Part shown: positions 1-10,303 of the stretch, in pieces
Layout: each line of letters opens with the position of its first letter
Numbering within the stretch: the first letter of the stretch is position 1
Program-made: the position numbers and the translations under genes
Notes under the pieces: model-generated
Seen by the model: only the letters and a program-made list of their open reading frames with translations
What the model was told of the DNA's origin: nothing
Databases searched by the model: none
Assembly (NCBI GenBank): GCA_963921215.1
Contig: OY992517.1
Coordinates: 3,534,001-3,598,000 of the forward strand
Direction of reading: 5' to 3'
DNA from: Scoparia ambigualis
Taxonomy: Eukaryota; Arthropoda; Insecta; Lepidoptera; Crambidae
Length of the DNA: 64,000 nt

Positions 1-21
1 AACGTCTGCGATCTGCCCCTG

Positions 22-146
22 TATCGGCTAAAAAGTATGAACATGGACATGGGCTTCATTTGATATTTGAAGCCCATAATATGCCCATATAAGGACAAAA
101 TATGGGCTTCAAATGTCAAATAAAGCCCAAAATTTTTTAGCCGATA
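22..146. mobile_element. Small palindromic MITE-like element
   Basis: The ends TATCGGCTAAAAA (22-34) and TTTTTAGCCGATA (134-146) are exact reverse complements. Inside, the words GGGCTTCATTTGA, TTTGAAGCCCA and ATGGGCTTCAAAT form further inverted pairs, so most of the 125 bp can fold on itself. There is no coding potential. The size and terminal repeats fit a non-autonomous DNA transposon; the superfamily is not recognised. Confidence 0.6.
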
Positions 147-540
147 GACCCGCTGGTCGATGTTCGCCGAGGTGTTTCCCCACCTCATAATTGGGCACGT
201 TTTTTGTTACTCTTACTTTGAATATAATTATCCCAATACTGAGCAGTCTTCATTGAAATTAAGTCATCGCCGGCTGGTAGGTATTGGCTTTATCGCCACG
301 CTGGCTGAATGCGAGTTGGTGATCATAAACCGGCATCGACAAATCCAAAACACACTTTGCACAACCTGGAAGTTAAAGGAAGGACCTTAGGGACCTTAGG
401 GACCTTAGGGACTTTCTAGAGCGGTAGGCAGAGACCACAGATTTTCACTTACCACGATCCTGATACATCCTTAGCTTTACTATACAATGTGTATTGGCAT
501 GCACTGTACAAACTTTAGGGGTGGATTCTACACACAAATA
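147..540. other. No gene; short 9-bp tandem repeat
   Basis: No coding or RNA feature is supported. Positions 382-408 hold three perfect copies of the 9-mer GGACCTTAG followed by a decayed fourth. A 76-codon open frame at 160-390 has no recognisable domain and is probably chance. Confidence 0.5.
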
Positions 541-690
541 TCTATACTAATATTATAAAGAGGATTTGATTGTTTGTAGGCTCCGAAACTAATAGACCGA
601 TTTAAAAAATTTTTTCATCGTTGGGAAGCTACACTATCTCCGGGTGACATAGGCTATATTATATTTTAAAAAAAATTTGGGATCCTTACT
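541..690 (+). mobile_element. Helitron-like 5' end fragment
   Basis: The segment starts TCTATACTAATATTATAAAG after an A, resembling the 5' TC end of insect Helitrons. It continues with the common arthropod wording GGCTCCGAAACTAATAGACC and GTGACATAGGCTATATT. No Rep/helicase coding sequence follows, so it is a terminal fragment or a non-autonomous copy. Family assignment is from memory of similar sequences and unchecked. Confidence 0.5.
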
Positions 691-1604
691 CAAACTCAAA
701 TAAATTCCTTTAATCGCGTGCGCTAAGAAAACTATTGATGATAGAATAAAATAATGTACAATGGCTTTGCAGAATACACCATTATCTACAAAAAATGTCG
801 CAACAGCATATGTCTAACTATTTTAGTTATGTCACAATAAGTGTTCTTAGGAGGGGAGTCATTTTGAAAATTCGTCACGGGGTACGGGGTCCACGCGAAC
901 GAAGTCGCCGGCGGTCTGCTAGTACATAATAAAACATTATTCATAAAAAATACTAAACTCAATACTTTAGGAATAGCAGCCTCTTTTATTTTATCTTCGA
1001 TATTTGCGTGTGTGTATTTAAAAGACAATATCCCAAAAGTTAAAATCACATTCACTTTAAAAAAAGGTGAAACTAGTCTCAAATAAATAACATCAGTAAA
1101 ATAGCCAAAAGTTCTAACATCTATCGATTTTCAACACCAAAAATTACGAAAACAACACATATTAACCAATTACCACGTAAATTCAACTATTTTATTATAT
1201 TTTTTAAATATTTTTTTATGATATGAATTTGAGCTTAGAATCAACCCCTAAAGTTTGCAAAGTGCATGCCATTACACATTGTATAATGGTATTTTATCTT
1301 ACTGCACTTTTAGTCTGTGGCTTATGTGGAATATAAGTCAAAATTTGTCACCACAACATTTAGTTAGGATAGTTTCCTCAAACACCAATTGTAGAAACCG
1401 AATGAAAGTGTTTACCGCATAGCAAACTGTTCGATTGTGGAAGGCACCAATCAATCAAGCGCGACAGGCCAATTCCCGCCAAACAGCCAGAGGGCCACAC
1501 GCACCACCCTGTCTATTGCTCGACGATGTGACTCGAGATAGGGCCGGGATCGGGACGCGTATTTTCGTTTCCGTGTGAACAAGGAACTAAAGTAAACAGT
1601 GTTA
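691..1604. other. AT-rich spacer without a supported feature
   Basis: Open frames up to 98 codons (such as 786-1082, minus) have no recognisable domain and low-complexity composition. I see no RNA gene, clear inverted repeat or target duplication. Confidence 0.5.
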
Positions 1605-1735
1605 AATTTTAAACACTGAAAAAAGACGACGACCTCAGGCGGGAATCGAACCACGCACCTTCCGCATTCCGGGCGGCTGCCTTAACCACTTGGCTACCGA
1701 GATCTGGCTTTCAACCGTCGTAATTTGTCAGTGCT
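1605..1735 (-). mobile_element. tRNA-headed SINE, copy 1
   Basis: Read on the minus strand, the segment has an A-box-like word (TCGGTAGCCAAGTGG) and, about 45 bp later, a B-box-like word (CGTGGTTCGATTCCC), the spacing of an internal RNA polymerase III promoter. It is followed by CGCCTGAGG, a TTTTTTC run and GTGTTTAAAATT. A second copy lies about 300 bp away in the same orientation. It is not a tRNA gene: the acceptor stem does not pair. Confidence 0.65.
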
Positions 1736-1852
1736 TGATGCTTATGTTTTTAGTCAACATTGCTTCATCAAATCTTAGAAGTGTTCACCTCTGAGATCCG
1801 AAAGAAATATTTTTACAAATATTTGAACATTCGGTTAAGATGAAGCTGCGTT

Positions 1853-2130
1853 TATAGATTAATGTTTTATATTTTAGCGTTTTATTAATGCTTAAATATA
1901 CTTAAGTAAAATTTTAAACACTGAAAAAAGACGACCACCTCAGGCGGGAATCGAACCACGCACCTTCGCATTCCGGGCGGCTGCCATAACCACTTGGCTA
2001 CCGAGGTCAGGCTTTCAACCGTCGAAATTTGTCAGTGCTTGATGCTTATATTTTTAGTCCACAAATTTTACTTAAGTATATTAAAGCGTTAATAAAACGC
2101 TAAAATAAAAAAAAAACATTAATCTAAACA
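1853..2130 (-). mobile_element. tRNA-headed SINE copy 2 inside inverted arms
   Basis: The SINE at about 1,908-2,035 is nearly identical to the copy at 1,605-1,735. Here it is bracketed by inverted arms of roughly 60 bp: GCGTTTTATTAATGC with ATACTTAAGTAAAATTT (1,876-1,915) is repeated as the complement around 2,045-2,125. The whole can fold into a long hairpin with the SINE in the loop. Confidence 0.6.
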
Positions 2131-2614
2131 GTGTTCAACAGCTCTTCACTGTTTTGTTTTCTTTCTGAATCTGGGTTAGTCGGATTATTATTATAAAGAA
2201 AGTGTGAATTGCTTCCTCAATTACTATTTATTAGTATTGTAACTCTTGCAAGGTTCATGCCCGCATGAAACAATGAAGCAGTCTGGGTTTGCCTATTGCG
2301 GGATCTGAACCTACTACTACAAAGGTTTTACACAAGATTTCTCAAACAGGCTGTAGCCGTCGGTCGTCGTGTGTCACTACAAAGTTGGTTCAATGGTAGC
2401 AATGTCCGTCTGAAATAAAACATCAAACATTGTAAATGGAACTGCCAAACACACCTGGCTCGGAGGCGGCTTTGATAGGCTTTTGCGGAGATTCGATATG
2501 TCGAACTTCTTGTTCAATTTCAGTTCAATGTTACTTTGTGTTTTATCGGTATTATACATACATACATCACGCGCGCTTCTCGAAGGGGTAAGCAGACTCA
2601 ATTAATATTTTAAT
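2131..2614. other. No supported feature
   Basis: AT-rich sequence with only short open frames. Nothing recognisable as coding, RNA or mobile element. Confidence 0.4.
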
Positions 2615-2617
2615 CAT

Positions 2618-3250
2618 CATAGTAATCAATTTAAAAATTAATTACAATTAATTTAATCACAATTACTTTAATTGCAATTAATTTAATCACTATTAATTTA
2701 ATTGCAATTAATCTGTTAGTTGCATATTACAATTAATTTATTTCAATTTACTCATGTTAATTGCAAGATACAATTAAAATAATGCAACTAATATTTTTAA
2801 TTGTTGTTAGAAACAATTAAAACAACAATTAATAATGATGTTTCCCTGCACTTACACATTGAATGAAGTTTCTTGTTGGTACTTATTTAAACGCGAAAAT
2901 TTCCGTCCGTTTCTTAACTCGTCAGACTCCGACACATCTATGACGGAAATTAATTATTTTGCTGCGCCTTTGACTAAAGCCGAACTGTTAATGTTGCATT
3001 TTTTGCCGAAGAAAGCTTTATCTTATATTATTTCTATTTACATTATTTAAATTTAATTAAAGTTTAATTACAGAAAAAAATTACAATTGATTTATTGTTA
3101 ATTGATAAACTAACAGTCAACAATTAGTTACTTACTTAATTGTTAATTGAAACATCATAGTTAACAATAAATTAATCAATTGTTAATTGATATTTCACAA
3201 TTAACAATTAATCAATTAATATTTTAAAATGTATCTTGCAATTAAATTTT
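2618..3250. repeat. A/T-rich array with ~15-bp period in two inverted arms
   Basis: The left arm (about 2,618-2,835) is built of degenerate words such as ACAATTAATTTAATC, ACAATTACTTTAATT and GCAATTAATTTAATC, each 15 bp. The right arm (about 3,050-3,250) has related words, mostly as the complement (TTAATTGATAT, TTGTTAATTGA). The arms flank a unique-looking centre. The arrangement recalls the two other short-period arrays in this window at 34.7-37.8 kb and 40.3-41.0 kb. Confidence 0.55.
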
Positions 3251-3460
3251 GCCTAACATGAGACCACAAATTTCTATTTGCTACGATCCTAAGACACATT
3301 CTTAGGATCGTAGCTTCACTTATCTCATGACATAAATAACATAACATTCAATGTGAATGATCTTTCTTGAAATTAACTCGTCAGACTTCGACACATCTAT
3401 GACGGGAAACTAATTCTTCTGTTGCGTCTTTGACTAAAGCCGGACTGTTATAATGTTAAA
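2905..3460. repeat. Two direct copies of a ~100-bp segment
   Basis: A segment starting near CTCGTCAGACTCCGACACAT (about 2,918) recurs near 3,378 with CTCGTCAGACTTCGACACAT. Both continue with CTATGACGG and a TTTGACTAAAGCCG stretch ending in CTGTTA. The offset is about 459 bp and identity is high. Open frames here are not convincing genes. Confidence 0.6.
3280..3314. repeat. Perfect 15-bp hairpin
   Basis: GCTACGATCCTAAGA (3280-3294) and TCTTAGGATCGTAGC (3300-3314) are exact complements around a 5-nt loop (CACAT). There is no following T-run on either strand and no evidence of a terminator role. Confidence 0.7.
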
Positions 3461-5332
3461 ACATAATATTATTAATACATGGTATGTGGAATATATACCA
3501 CAGCTTTCCATTTGACCACAACAACGAACTACAAAATTATCGACAGTCCGTTTTGTTAAGAAAATGTTTCGCAAACATACGAGCACAGTGTACAGTATTA
3601 TTTATTATGAATTCTACAAAGTATCTTAGCCGGTCCCGAACAAAGCTGGCAAACGCTTGGTTGCATCGTAAAGGACCCAAGCCCAAAGGAGATGGCGTGA
3701 TGTCAAAAGCAAATGCTTTATCGTATCTCTCAATTAATAAATACTTAGAAACGTCCAATTTTTTTTTAAACCATTAAGGACGTAATTTTTTAACTGTTGA
3801 CGGGCTCATGAAACCTTATAAAGGGTTATGAACATAACATTATTATTAACTTACGAAATTGTTAGCATTCTAAGTTCTATTATAAACTACATATATAATG
3901 GCAAAGAAAAACAATATAAAAGAAAATCCAACGGTTACTAGTTACTATGCAGGTATCAACAACTATTATAATTATATCACTCGTGGAAATTTTCTGACAC
4001 AAAAATTGGCGCAACTGTCAACGTCAAATTTGACAGAATCGAGCATAGACTATGCGATATTTTACGATCACGATGCATACAATGTACCACAGAACCGAAA
4101 TAATCAAACTTGTTCATACTAAAGTAGTCTGTAAGGCTATGAAAACACGGTACAAAGTCAAGTGTGTTTTTGTGGGTGCGGTCTCATGCGACCGCTTGGG
4201 GGCTGAGGGGCGAGATCGCTTAATTTTGTTGATAATTTTTTATGTCAATATTCGGTTACCACCATCTGAACCTATAAACATTCCACTGCTGGGTTCACGC
4301 CATCCCGAATAACAATAGTGTTTTAACAGTCATTACATTACATCAACATCCTTTAGCAGTCACATCAACTTTTCGTAAAGACTTTCCGTTGTTTCCGCAA
4401 AACCTTCAAACGTTTGTATCAATCGTTCAACAATGGGTGATCAGCGAGGCGAGGGGGTATGTATGACGGACGCCGCGAGCGTAGACACAGGATATCGGTC
4501 CATTACCCATGAAAGCCAGACGCTCAATCCGCCTTGGCGATACAACGCTTGTATGGCTGCCAGTGTAGTGTTTCACTGGGCGGCATCTTTGTAGTTAGAG
4601 ATGTAAGACTCTTAGTACTTAGAGAATACCTAGATCCGGTACAATTTTATGTAAGTATTTTTTTTTAATTTTAATTGTTGTATGTTGATAAATTGAAATG
4701 AAAAAAAAATATCTTAGATTTAGCTAAAAACAAATGTACTCATCGTTGAAAGACATTTTAAATAAAACAAAATGACTTTATAATTATAATAATAATGACA
4801 CGATTAGTTGTCATTCAGCCACGTTTAAAGTAGCTTCAAATATCGCTTTTATTGACGTTTATAGGTTCAAATGAAATTACATTTTGATATGCGTTATTAA
4901 AGCCCCGCCACTCCGCAGCGCGTGTTAACCCAGATCTTTATTTATCTTTATTTACTGCAGCATGGTAAAGCGCGGATTTGTCGATAAAACTGCGAACATA
5001 ACCGGTGCTCGTTTTGTCGTTTATTTGCGACATAAAGTTTGTAATTTCGCCTTTTAAGTGAAGGTTCGTTTGGCTTCTAACTCTTTTATATCTCGCATGT
5101 TTTTTACTTTTTATGAATTATGAAAAAAAATACACGGAAACGTTTTAATTTTTTTTTTTATTCTTTATTATTATAATATATTAGCTGTCCCGGCGAACTT
5201 CGTACCGCCTAACGGTTAATACCATGTCGTGTTAACTTTTTACTAAAATTTATTTAGGATTTTATTGACGTGATAAAATGAATAGGTACTAAAATTTTAT
5301 TAAGTTTAGTAGGTAGTTTATTAGAATAATAA
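3461..5332. other. No supported gene
   Basis: Short open frames (up to 97 codons) carry no recognisable motif. Around 5,178-5,200 the phrase AGCTGTCCCGGCGAACTTCG, common in insect repeats, suggests a decayed Helitron-type fragment. The rest is AT-rich. Confidence 0.45.
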
Positions 5333-5334
5333 TA

Positions 5335-6887
5335 CACACATCAAAAGTGTCTAGGGATCAACATATATTTTTGCAATAACTTTTCTCCTGATTGATATTA
5401 ATTAAAATTTTCTTTAAGGATTCATCAAATAAAGTGTTTTCGTTTGTCTACAGTAACGATAAACCAAGTCACCTTTGCATTAATAAAGAAATTTGCCATT
5501 TTCCTAATAAAGGGATTTTTGACATTTGAACCAAATAACTAACGAAAAAAAGACTGAAATAACAGTTTTCTTTAAAATTTTATTGGGTAACTTAAACAAT
5601 TAATAATCCGTGTTTCTACCGCGAACACTAACAACACAAGAACATCGGTTTGGCATACTCAAAATGAGTTCATCCAAATCACGCTGTGGAATGGCCGCCC
5701 ATGTTCGTTGCAACAACAAAAAAAGGTCTTCTTGCGACTGGATACCCTCCATATTCGGCAGAGCTCTTCTCTGTAGCATATCCCATGCATGCTCAATCGG
5801 GTTCAAGTCTGGCGACTGAGCAGGCCAGGGCATGACATTGATGTTAGCTGCGGCGAGAGTCTGTCTTACAACTCTTGCGGTGTGCGGTCGTGCATTATCA
5901 TGCATTAACTGAAATAAGGGACCGATTTGCACTTGTAGAGGAACGATGACGTCTGATACAATCGTCTCAGCATAAATTTGAGCGTTGAGGTTGCCTCTGA
6001 TCCAAATCAACTCAGTTCAACCGCCGATCCAAATACCCGCCCATACCATGATGATTCCACCACTATAAGGATGGACTTCCTGGCAGGATTTTAATCGCTG
6101 TTGGCGTCCAGGGGTTCTCCAGTGTCGTATACGTCTTGTATCCGGTCTCATACCAAAACGAGACTCATCAGAAAAGCACACGAAACGCCATTGTTCTTCT
6201 GCCCAATTTCTGTGTTCAAGAGCCCATTGATATCGAATCCTACGATTGTGCATTGCTATAGGTGGTACCCTTAGCGGTCTTCGGGAATGAAGGTTCACTT
6301 CATGCAAGTGGTTTCTGACTGTTTGGTCGCTAATTAAGTTCCCTGAAGAGTGATGAAGCCTCACGGCTAACATCATGGCGGTTATTGTTGGAGCTCTTCG
6401 AGTTGTGATTTGAATGTATCGGTCTTGTCTCCGTGTGGTGCAGCGATACCGTCCTCCATGGCGCTCAGCCACGGTACCAGTGCTTCGGTAACGTGTCCAA
6501 AGTCGACTGATAACACTCTGACTTGTATTCAGAGCTAAAGCCACAGTACGTTGCCGGGAACCAGCTTCTATCATTCCCACGGCTCTGAGCATTTCTTCCC
6601 TGCTTAAATGACGTCGCCGCTCCATAATAACGTTGGTTTTAATCAGTAGTAGGGAAACAGTAGCACTAATAATGTCTTCAATGCGTTGTATGTTTTTATA
6701 GGGAAAATATTGACAGCTGATTTTTATCTTTTACTAGAAATTGATTGAAAGTTCCTGTTTCAAATTATGAAATGCACCAAAAAGGATCCATATAAATTTA
6801 TAAAATCATAAATTTATTACAAAGCCACATCTCAATCTCAAGAAATCCGCATAAAAATGCTTGATCCCTAGACACTTTTGATGTGTG
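5335..6887 (-). mobile_element. Complete Tc1-like transposon
   Basis: The 1,553-bp element is bounded by perfect 27-bp terminal inverted repeats (5335-5361 and 6861-6887; outer end CACACATCAAAAGTGTC) and flanked on each side by TA (5333-5334 and 6888-6889), the Tc1/mariner target duplication. It carries one transposase reading frame on the minus strand with a single internal stop. Identical repeats point to a fairly recent insertion. Confidence 0.93.
5600..6625 (-). pseudogene. Tc1-family DD34E transposase, one in-frame stop
   Basis: The frame spans 341 codons, the usual Tc1 length, starting MERRRHLSREEM. The N-terminal third contains a helix-turn-helix-like segment (RTVALALNTSQSVISRLW). The catalytic triad is visible: D153 in FSDESRFG, D243 in HDNARPHTA and E278 in SPDLNPIEHAWD, with 34 residues between the last two (DD34E). 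Codon 203 is TGA (6017-6019), and the same frame resumes at once; no base is gained or lost. The stop sits where the family usually has an arginine, so a CGA-to-TGA transition is the simplest explanation (inference). The protein would bind the inverted repeats and cut and paste the element. This copy cannot make full-length protein without readthrough. Confidence 0.92.
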
Positions 6888-6889
6888 TA

Positions 6890-7625
6890 TTATATAGGTA
6901 GTAAAAATTTAATAAAAGTACAAAAATGTAGTATTTTAATGGCGAGTCGGCACTATATATTTGCTTTATTGAAGCACGAAAGCAATGACATGAAGAATGC
7001 CTGCAAAACAACATCATTAGTAGCTTTCAGGATCAGGAATCTCTGCACATCGCCATTGTATTTTTGAGTGTTCGTTAGAAAATGTCGTGATTCTGGTATT
7101 TCGCCACGAAGCGGCAGAATGATCGCAAACAATGTCCATTGGACCAATACAAACGAAAGGATGTGAGCTATCGGTAATAAATTTTGCTATCATATAGAAA
7201 CGCTCCTCGATTAAAATCAACACTCAAAGCATTTCTTGTTGCGCGTCGAAGATTATCTCGTTGTTGATCTGTGCGACAACCTCAACGATTCCAAGTTTTC
7301 ACCAACAATCAGGTTGCAATTTCATCTATTGTTGGAGCGTTAAATGTGCACTTATCACCACTTAGTAGTCATCATTTGGCATGTGCTCCAACGCCGTCTT
7401 GAACAGCCTGACCAATGGCTGAACTCTCAAACGATTACTTCTTGGGCGTCGAAGAATCTCGTAGTTGATCTGTGAGATGGTCTCGACAATTTCGAATTGC
7501 CAACCGAGCTGATTCACGGACTGCCTCTCTTCGTTCTTGTGTTTGAGAAGCATGAAGAGAACATTGCATTCTATTTGCAATGTGCCGGAGCATTACGGTT
7601 TTGTTGCAAAAGATTAGATCTTCTG
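6890..7625 (-). other. Decayed coding-like repeats, possible PIF/Harbinger remnant
   Basis: Minus-strand fragments include one with ISQINYEILRRPRSNRL (from 7,362-7,580) and one with DIVCDHSAASWRNTR (7,017-7,223), which loosely recall PIF/Harbinger transposases. A diverged second copy of the first segment lies near 7,235-7,300, where the DNA words GCGTCGAAGATTATCTCG and GGCGTCGAAGAATCTCG correspond. Frames are short and broken. The family guess is weak. Confidence 0.25.
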
Positions 7626-7849
7626 GGTCGCGGCATTATTAATAATAATACTCACACAAAGCCATCGATATAAACTCTAGAGGAAGATACGTTACCAACG
7701 TACCGCGCGCGTCTCTGACAAACTATGACTATAAGTCCTAGTAGCATCAAATACCGTGACAGTGGTCAATACAGCAGCAACTCGTTTGTACCAGTGACGT
7801 TTAGTTCTGTTTTAGTAAGAAAAAGCGTGAAAAATAACCTATGTCAAGG

Positions 7850-7980
7850 ATCTCCATTACTATCAAAGAAAGGGAGAAAAGAAATACCCTTGCTGAGTTT
7901 CTTGTCGGCTCTTCTCAGTACGAGGTCTCCCGCCCTCGGTTCAGCTACATTCATAACTGGTCAATTTATTGTAGCCTAAG
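7850..7980 (-). repeat. Dispersed repeat (TTGCTGAGTTTCTTG family)
   Basis: The segment contains CTTGCTGAGTTTCTTGTCGG and TCTTCTCAGTACGAGGTCTC. The same words occur as the complement at 34,300-34,475, and in part at 51,400-51,480. It looks like the 3' part of a non-LTR retrotransposon family, unnamed here. Confidence 0.55.
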
Positions 7981-7999
7981 CCTGTTTACATAGCTTCAC

Positions 8000-8175
8000 G
8001 ATTCTTATCCCCAAAGGATGAGTCAGAGACTAGGCAATGAGGACCGCAGAAGACTGCTTCGGCGGTAGTCTACGTTTCACTAATTATTACTGAGCCCATC
8101 GCCGCTCTATGCAGCTGGATGTATTTTAGTCCGTCAGTCGCCATTTACGACACCTAAGGGAAGATAACGGTTGAT
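8000..8175 (+). repeat. Dispersed GGACTAA/GACTAGGCAATGAGG repeat
   Basis: A copy of the main dispersed family of this window: GTCAGAGACTAGGCAATGAG, then GAGCCCATCGCCGCTCTATG and TTACGACACCTAAGGGAAGA. Other copies lie at 22.1, 26.6, 36.6, 44.9, 45.4, 46.5 and 54.3 kb. Its last third is the unit amplified at 29.7-31.6 kb. There is no tRNA-like promoter or coding frame. Confidence 0.7.
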
Positions 8176-8567
8176 AGTTATTTATGTGAGCCGCTAGTGT
8201 TTATTCAACAAATTATATTGAATCTTGTATCTTTCTTTAGGCAACCACGACAATCCGCTGCTCCGCCGTAGCAATCCAACTCACTTTCCCATTTATTATA
8301 TTAGTCAAGTAAATATATTTATCGACAAACGAGGATCGGCCGTTAATCCAATCGCGAGACCAAAAATGTTACGCGGACTCTTAAAGCCAAAATAGGGGAA
8401 GACACAAAAGGGACGATCTGATAAAAGCTATTCGATCATAAAAGGCCGAAGACAATCGCCAGCATCCGAGATGATAAATCAAGATCCGCATCGGCTTCGA
8501 CGTCGGAATAAGGCGTGGGCTATCCGGAGGTAATTTATTGGCGATGGCGGATCGCGGCTGCCGGAGC

Positions 8568-8952
8568 GATATACGTCCATTGAGCTATTATAACTAGAGA
8601 TAACACCGCGACAAGCAATTTTTTGCGCACTGAGCTGCTCGGCCCATGGGCTGCAAAAGCACCGAAGTCTCTTAGGCCTTGTCCAGAACAAACGAACTCT
8701 CGCCAATTTTCAACTCGATTCAAATTTTAACTGGCGCGATGCTTATGGACGCAATGTATTGGCAGCCAGCACCTCTACAACGCGCGTATGACTTCGCGTG
8801 AAACGATTCGTGACGAATTTTTCACCCTTTTCTGAACAAGGTCTTAGATTAGAAGTGACTTGGCGTTTGTGGGCACTTATGGGCCAACTCAGCGCGCAAA
8901 TATTGCTTCGCGGTGCCGTCTCTAGCTATAATAGCTCAATGGATGTGATACG
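8568..8952. mobile_element. Foldback element with ~135-bp inverted arms
   Basis: The left arm from 8,569 (TCCATTGAGCTATTATAACT, GCAATTTTTTGCGCACTGAG, CTTGTCCAGAAC) is matched by the complement of 8,812-8,952 (AGCTATAATAGCTCAATGGA, CTCAGCGCGCAAATATTGC, CTGAACAAGG). Identity is roughly 80 percent with small gaps. The spacer is about 107 bp. No transposase is inside. Confidence 0.7.
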
Positions 8953-9237
8953 TAGCGAGCGGTGACGGGCCGTATCTGCGGAGCCGCGCTGATTGGGTAA
9001 CAGATAATTGACAATCGATGTGTTGCGCTCTTGTTTGCCCGTTATCGGTCCGGGTTGTTTTATGTGGGTGACTGTATTAATCGGGGTTTGGTAAACCGGT
9101 ATTTTTAGAAACCGATGACGTTACTTAATTTAGATACTTACATCATTATCATTACATTAGATGATTTTTTTTTTAAATGAACACATATTTTTTTTATATC
9201 ATTCAGTAACGTCAATAGACATTTATTATTACCCAAC

Positions 9238-9537
9238 GACGACCTCCTTGGTCGAGTGGTTTATACACCGGTTTTCATGGTGTCGCCATCTCTGAGGTCC
9301 CGGGTTCGATCCACGGTCGGATCACTTTAGAAATTATTGTTTTTCTAAATTTTCTCGGGTCTGGGTCTTTTCTATGTATAATATACTTATTATATATATA
9401 ATATATAATTTAAATATTTGAAATATGTTTATCCGTTGTCTAGTAACCATTTTAACGAGTTTCATAACGAAGCTACTCTTGGGCTAAATAATTGGTGTGA
9501 GTGTAAAAAAATAATAATAAAATAAAAAATAAAAAAA
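9238..9537 (+). mobile_element. tRNA-derived SINE, ~300 bp
   Basis: The head starts GACGACCTCCTTGGTCGAGT and has an A box (TGGTCGAGTGG) and a B box (GGTTCGATCC) with tRNA-like spacing. The body (CTCGGGTCTGGGTCTTTTCT, then ATCCGTTGTCTAGTAACCAT and ATTGGTGTGAGTGTA) ends in an A-rich tail. The same SINE occurs inverted at 35,938-36,213. Confidence 0.85.
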
Positions 9538-9889
9538 GACATCATTTTCATTTTTTTGAAATTTATTTATTATTCATTATTTATTTAATTTGTCCGGCAC
9601 AATAAAAAATAAAACAAAAGGTCACGTGTAACGTAAAGGTAACCTAACCTAGGTATCCTGTGGTATCGTAATGGTGTCAGAGTTCAATTGCGCGGTACCG
9701 CCGTACCGGTCGATTGATCATGATTAACGGTATTTTTGGTAACGGTAACGGTATTTTTGATCAATTTTAGTTTATTTATTTTTCACTTTAAAAAAATCTG
9801 TAGCTCTAGATACTCTATAATACTCTCTAGTTACTCTATAATTTAAAAAAATATGTGCATAGATAAAAAAAATCCTGTATTATAAATAA
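9538..9889. other. No supported gene
   Basis: AT-rich, with repeated words GGTAACGGTAACGGTATTTT near 9,735-9,765 that recall hAT subterminal motifs. No ends or target duplication could be found. Confidence 0.35.
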
Positions 9890-10085
9890 CGTCTCCGTTT
9901 TCTTGTCTGTGGTCCCGCTTTATTCTTCTAAACCACGCAATGGATTTGTATGCTAATTTTGCTTACAGAAAGAGCGACAACTTAGCATAATTTTTGTTTT
10001 TATTTTTTAGATATACTGTAAAAAATGGCGAAAGTATGACGGTGTTTCTAAGTTAGCGTGGACAAAGGCGCGGGCGGGCAGCTAG
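9890..10085 (+). mobile_element. Helitron 3' end fragment
   Basis: The segment ends GGCGCGGGCGGGCAGCTAG followed by T. A CTAG terminus next to T is the 3' signature of Helitrons, and this GC-rich wording is typical of lepidopteran copies. Upstream words (CTAAACCACGCAATGGATTT) fit the internal 3' region. The matching 5' end is not identified; a 5'-like end in the same orientation lies at 541. Confidence 0.6.
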
Positions 10086-10103
10086 TATTAATTAAACCAG
10101 TGA

Positions 10104-10303
10104 TTAAGGCTGATTTCACAGTCACGCGTTTGATCAGCGCCGGCCACACGCGCGCGCTTACAATTATTACACTACATAGTAGTTGCGCGTTTGAACTGCG
10201 TGCGTGACTATGAAACGCAACTACAATCTAGTGTAATTGTATAATTGTAACCGCGCGCGTGTGGCCGGCGCTGATCAAACGCGTGACTGTGAAATCAGCC
10301 TAA
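10104..10303. mobile_element. Hairpin MITE, 200 bp
   Basis: Arms of about 75 bp are nearly perfect complements: AGGCTGATTTCACAGTCACG, TTTGATCAGCGCCGGCCACA, CGCGCGCG on the left and their reverse complement on the right. The ends read TTAAGG and CCTAA, suggesting a TTA/TAA target. There is no coding frame. High arm identity suggests recent activity. Confidence 0.85.

Noticed and set aside
9238..9320. A genuine tRNA gene at the SINE head
   Set aside because: A and B boxes are present but the acceptor stem does not pair, and the same body and tail recur at 35.9-36.2 kb.
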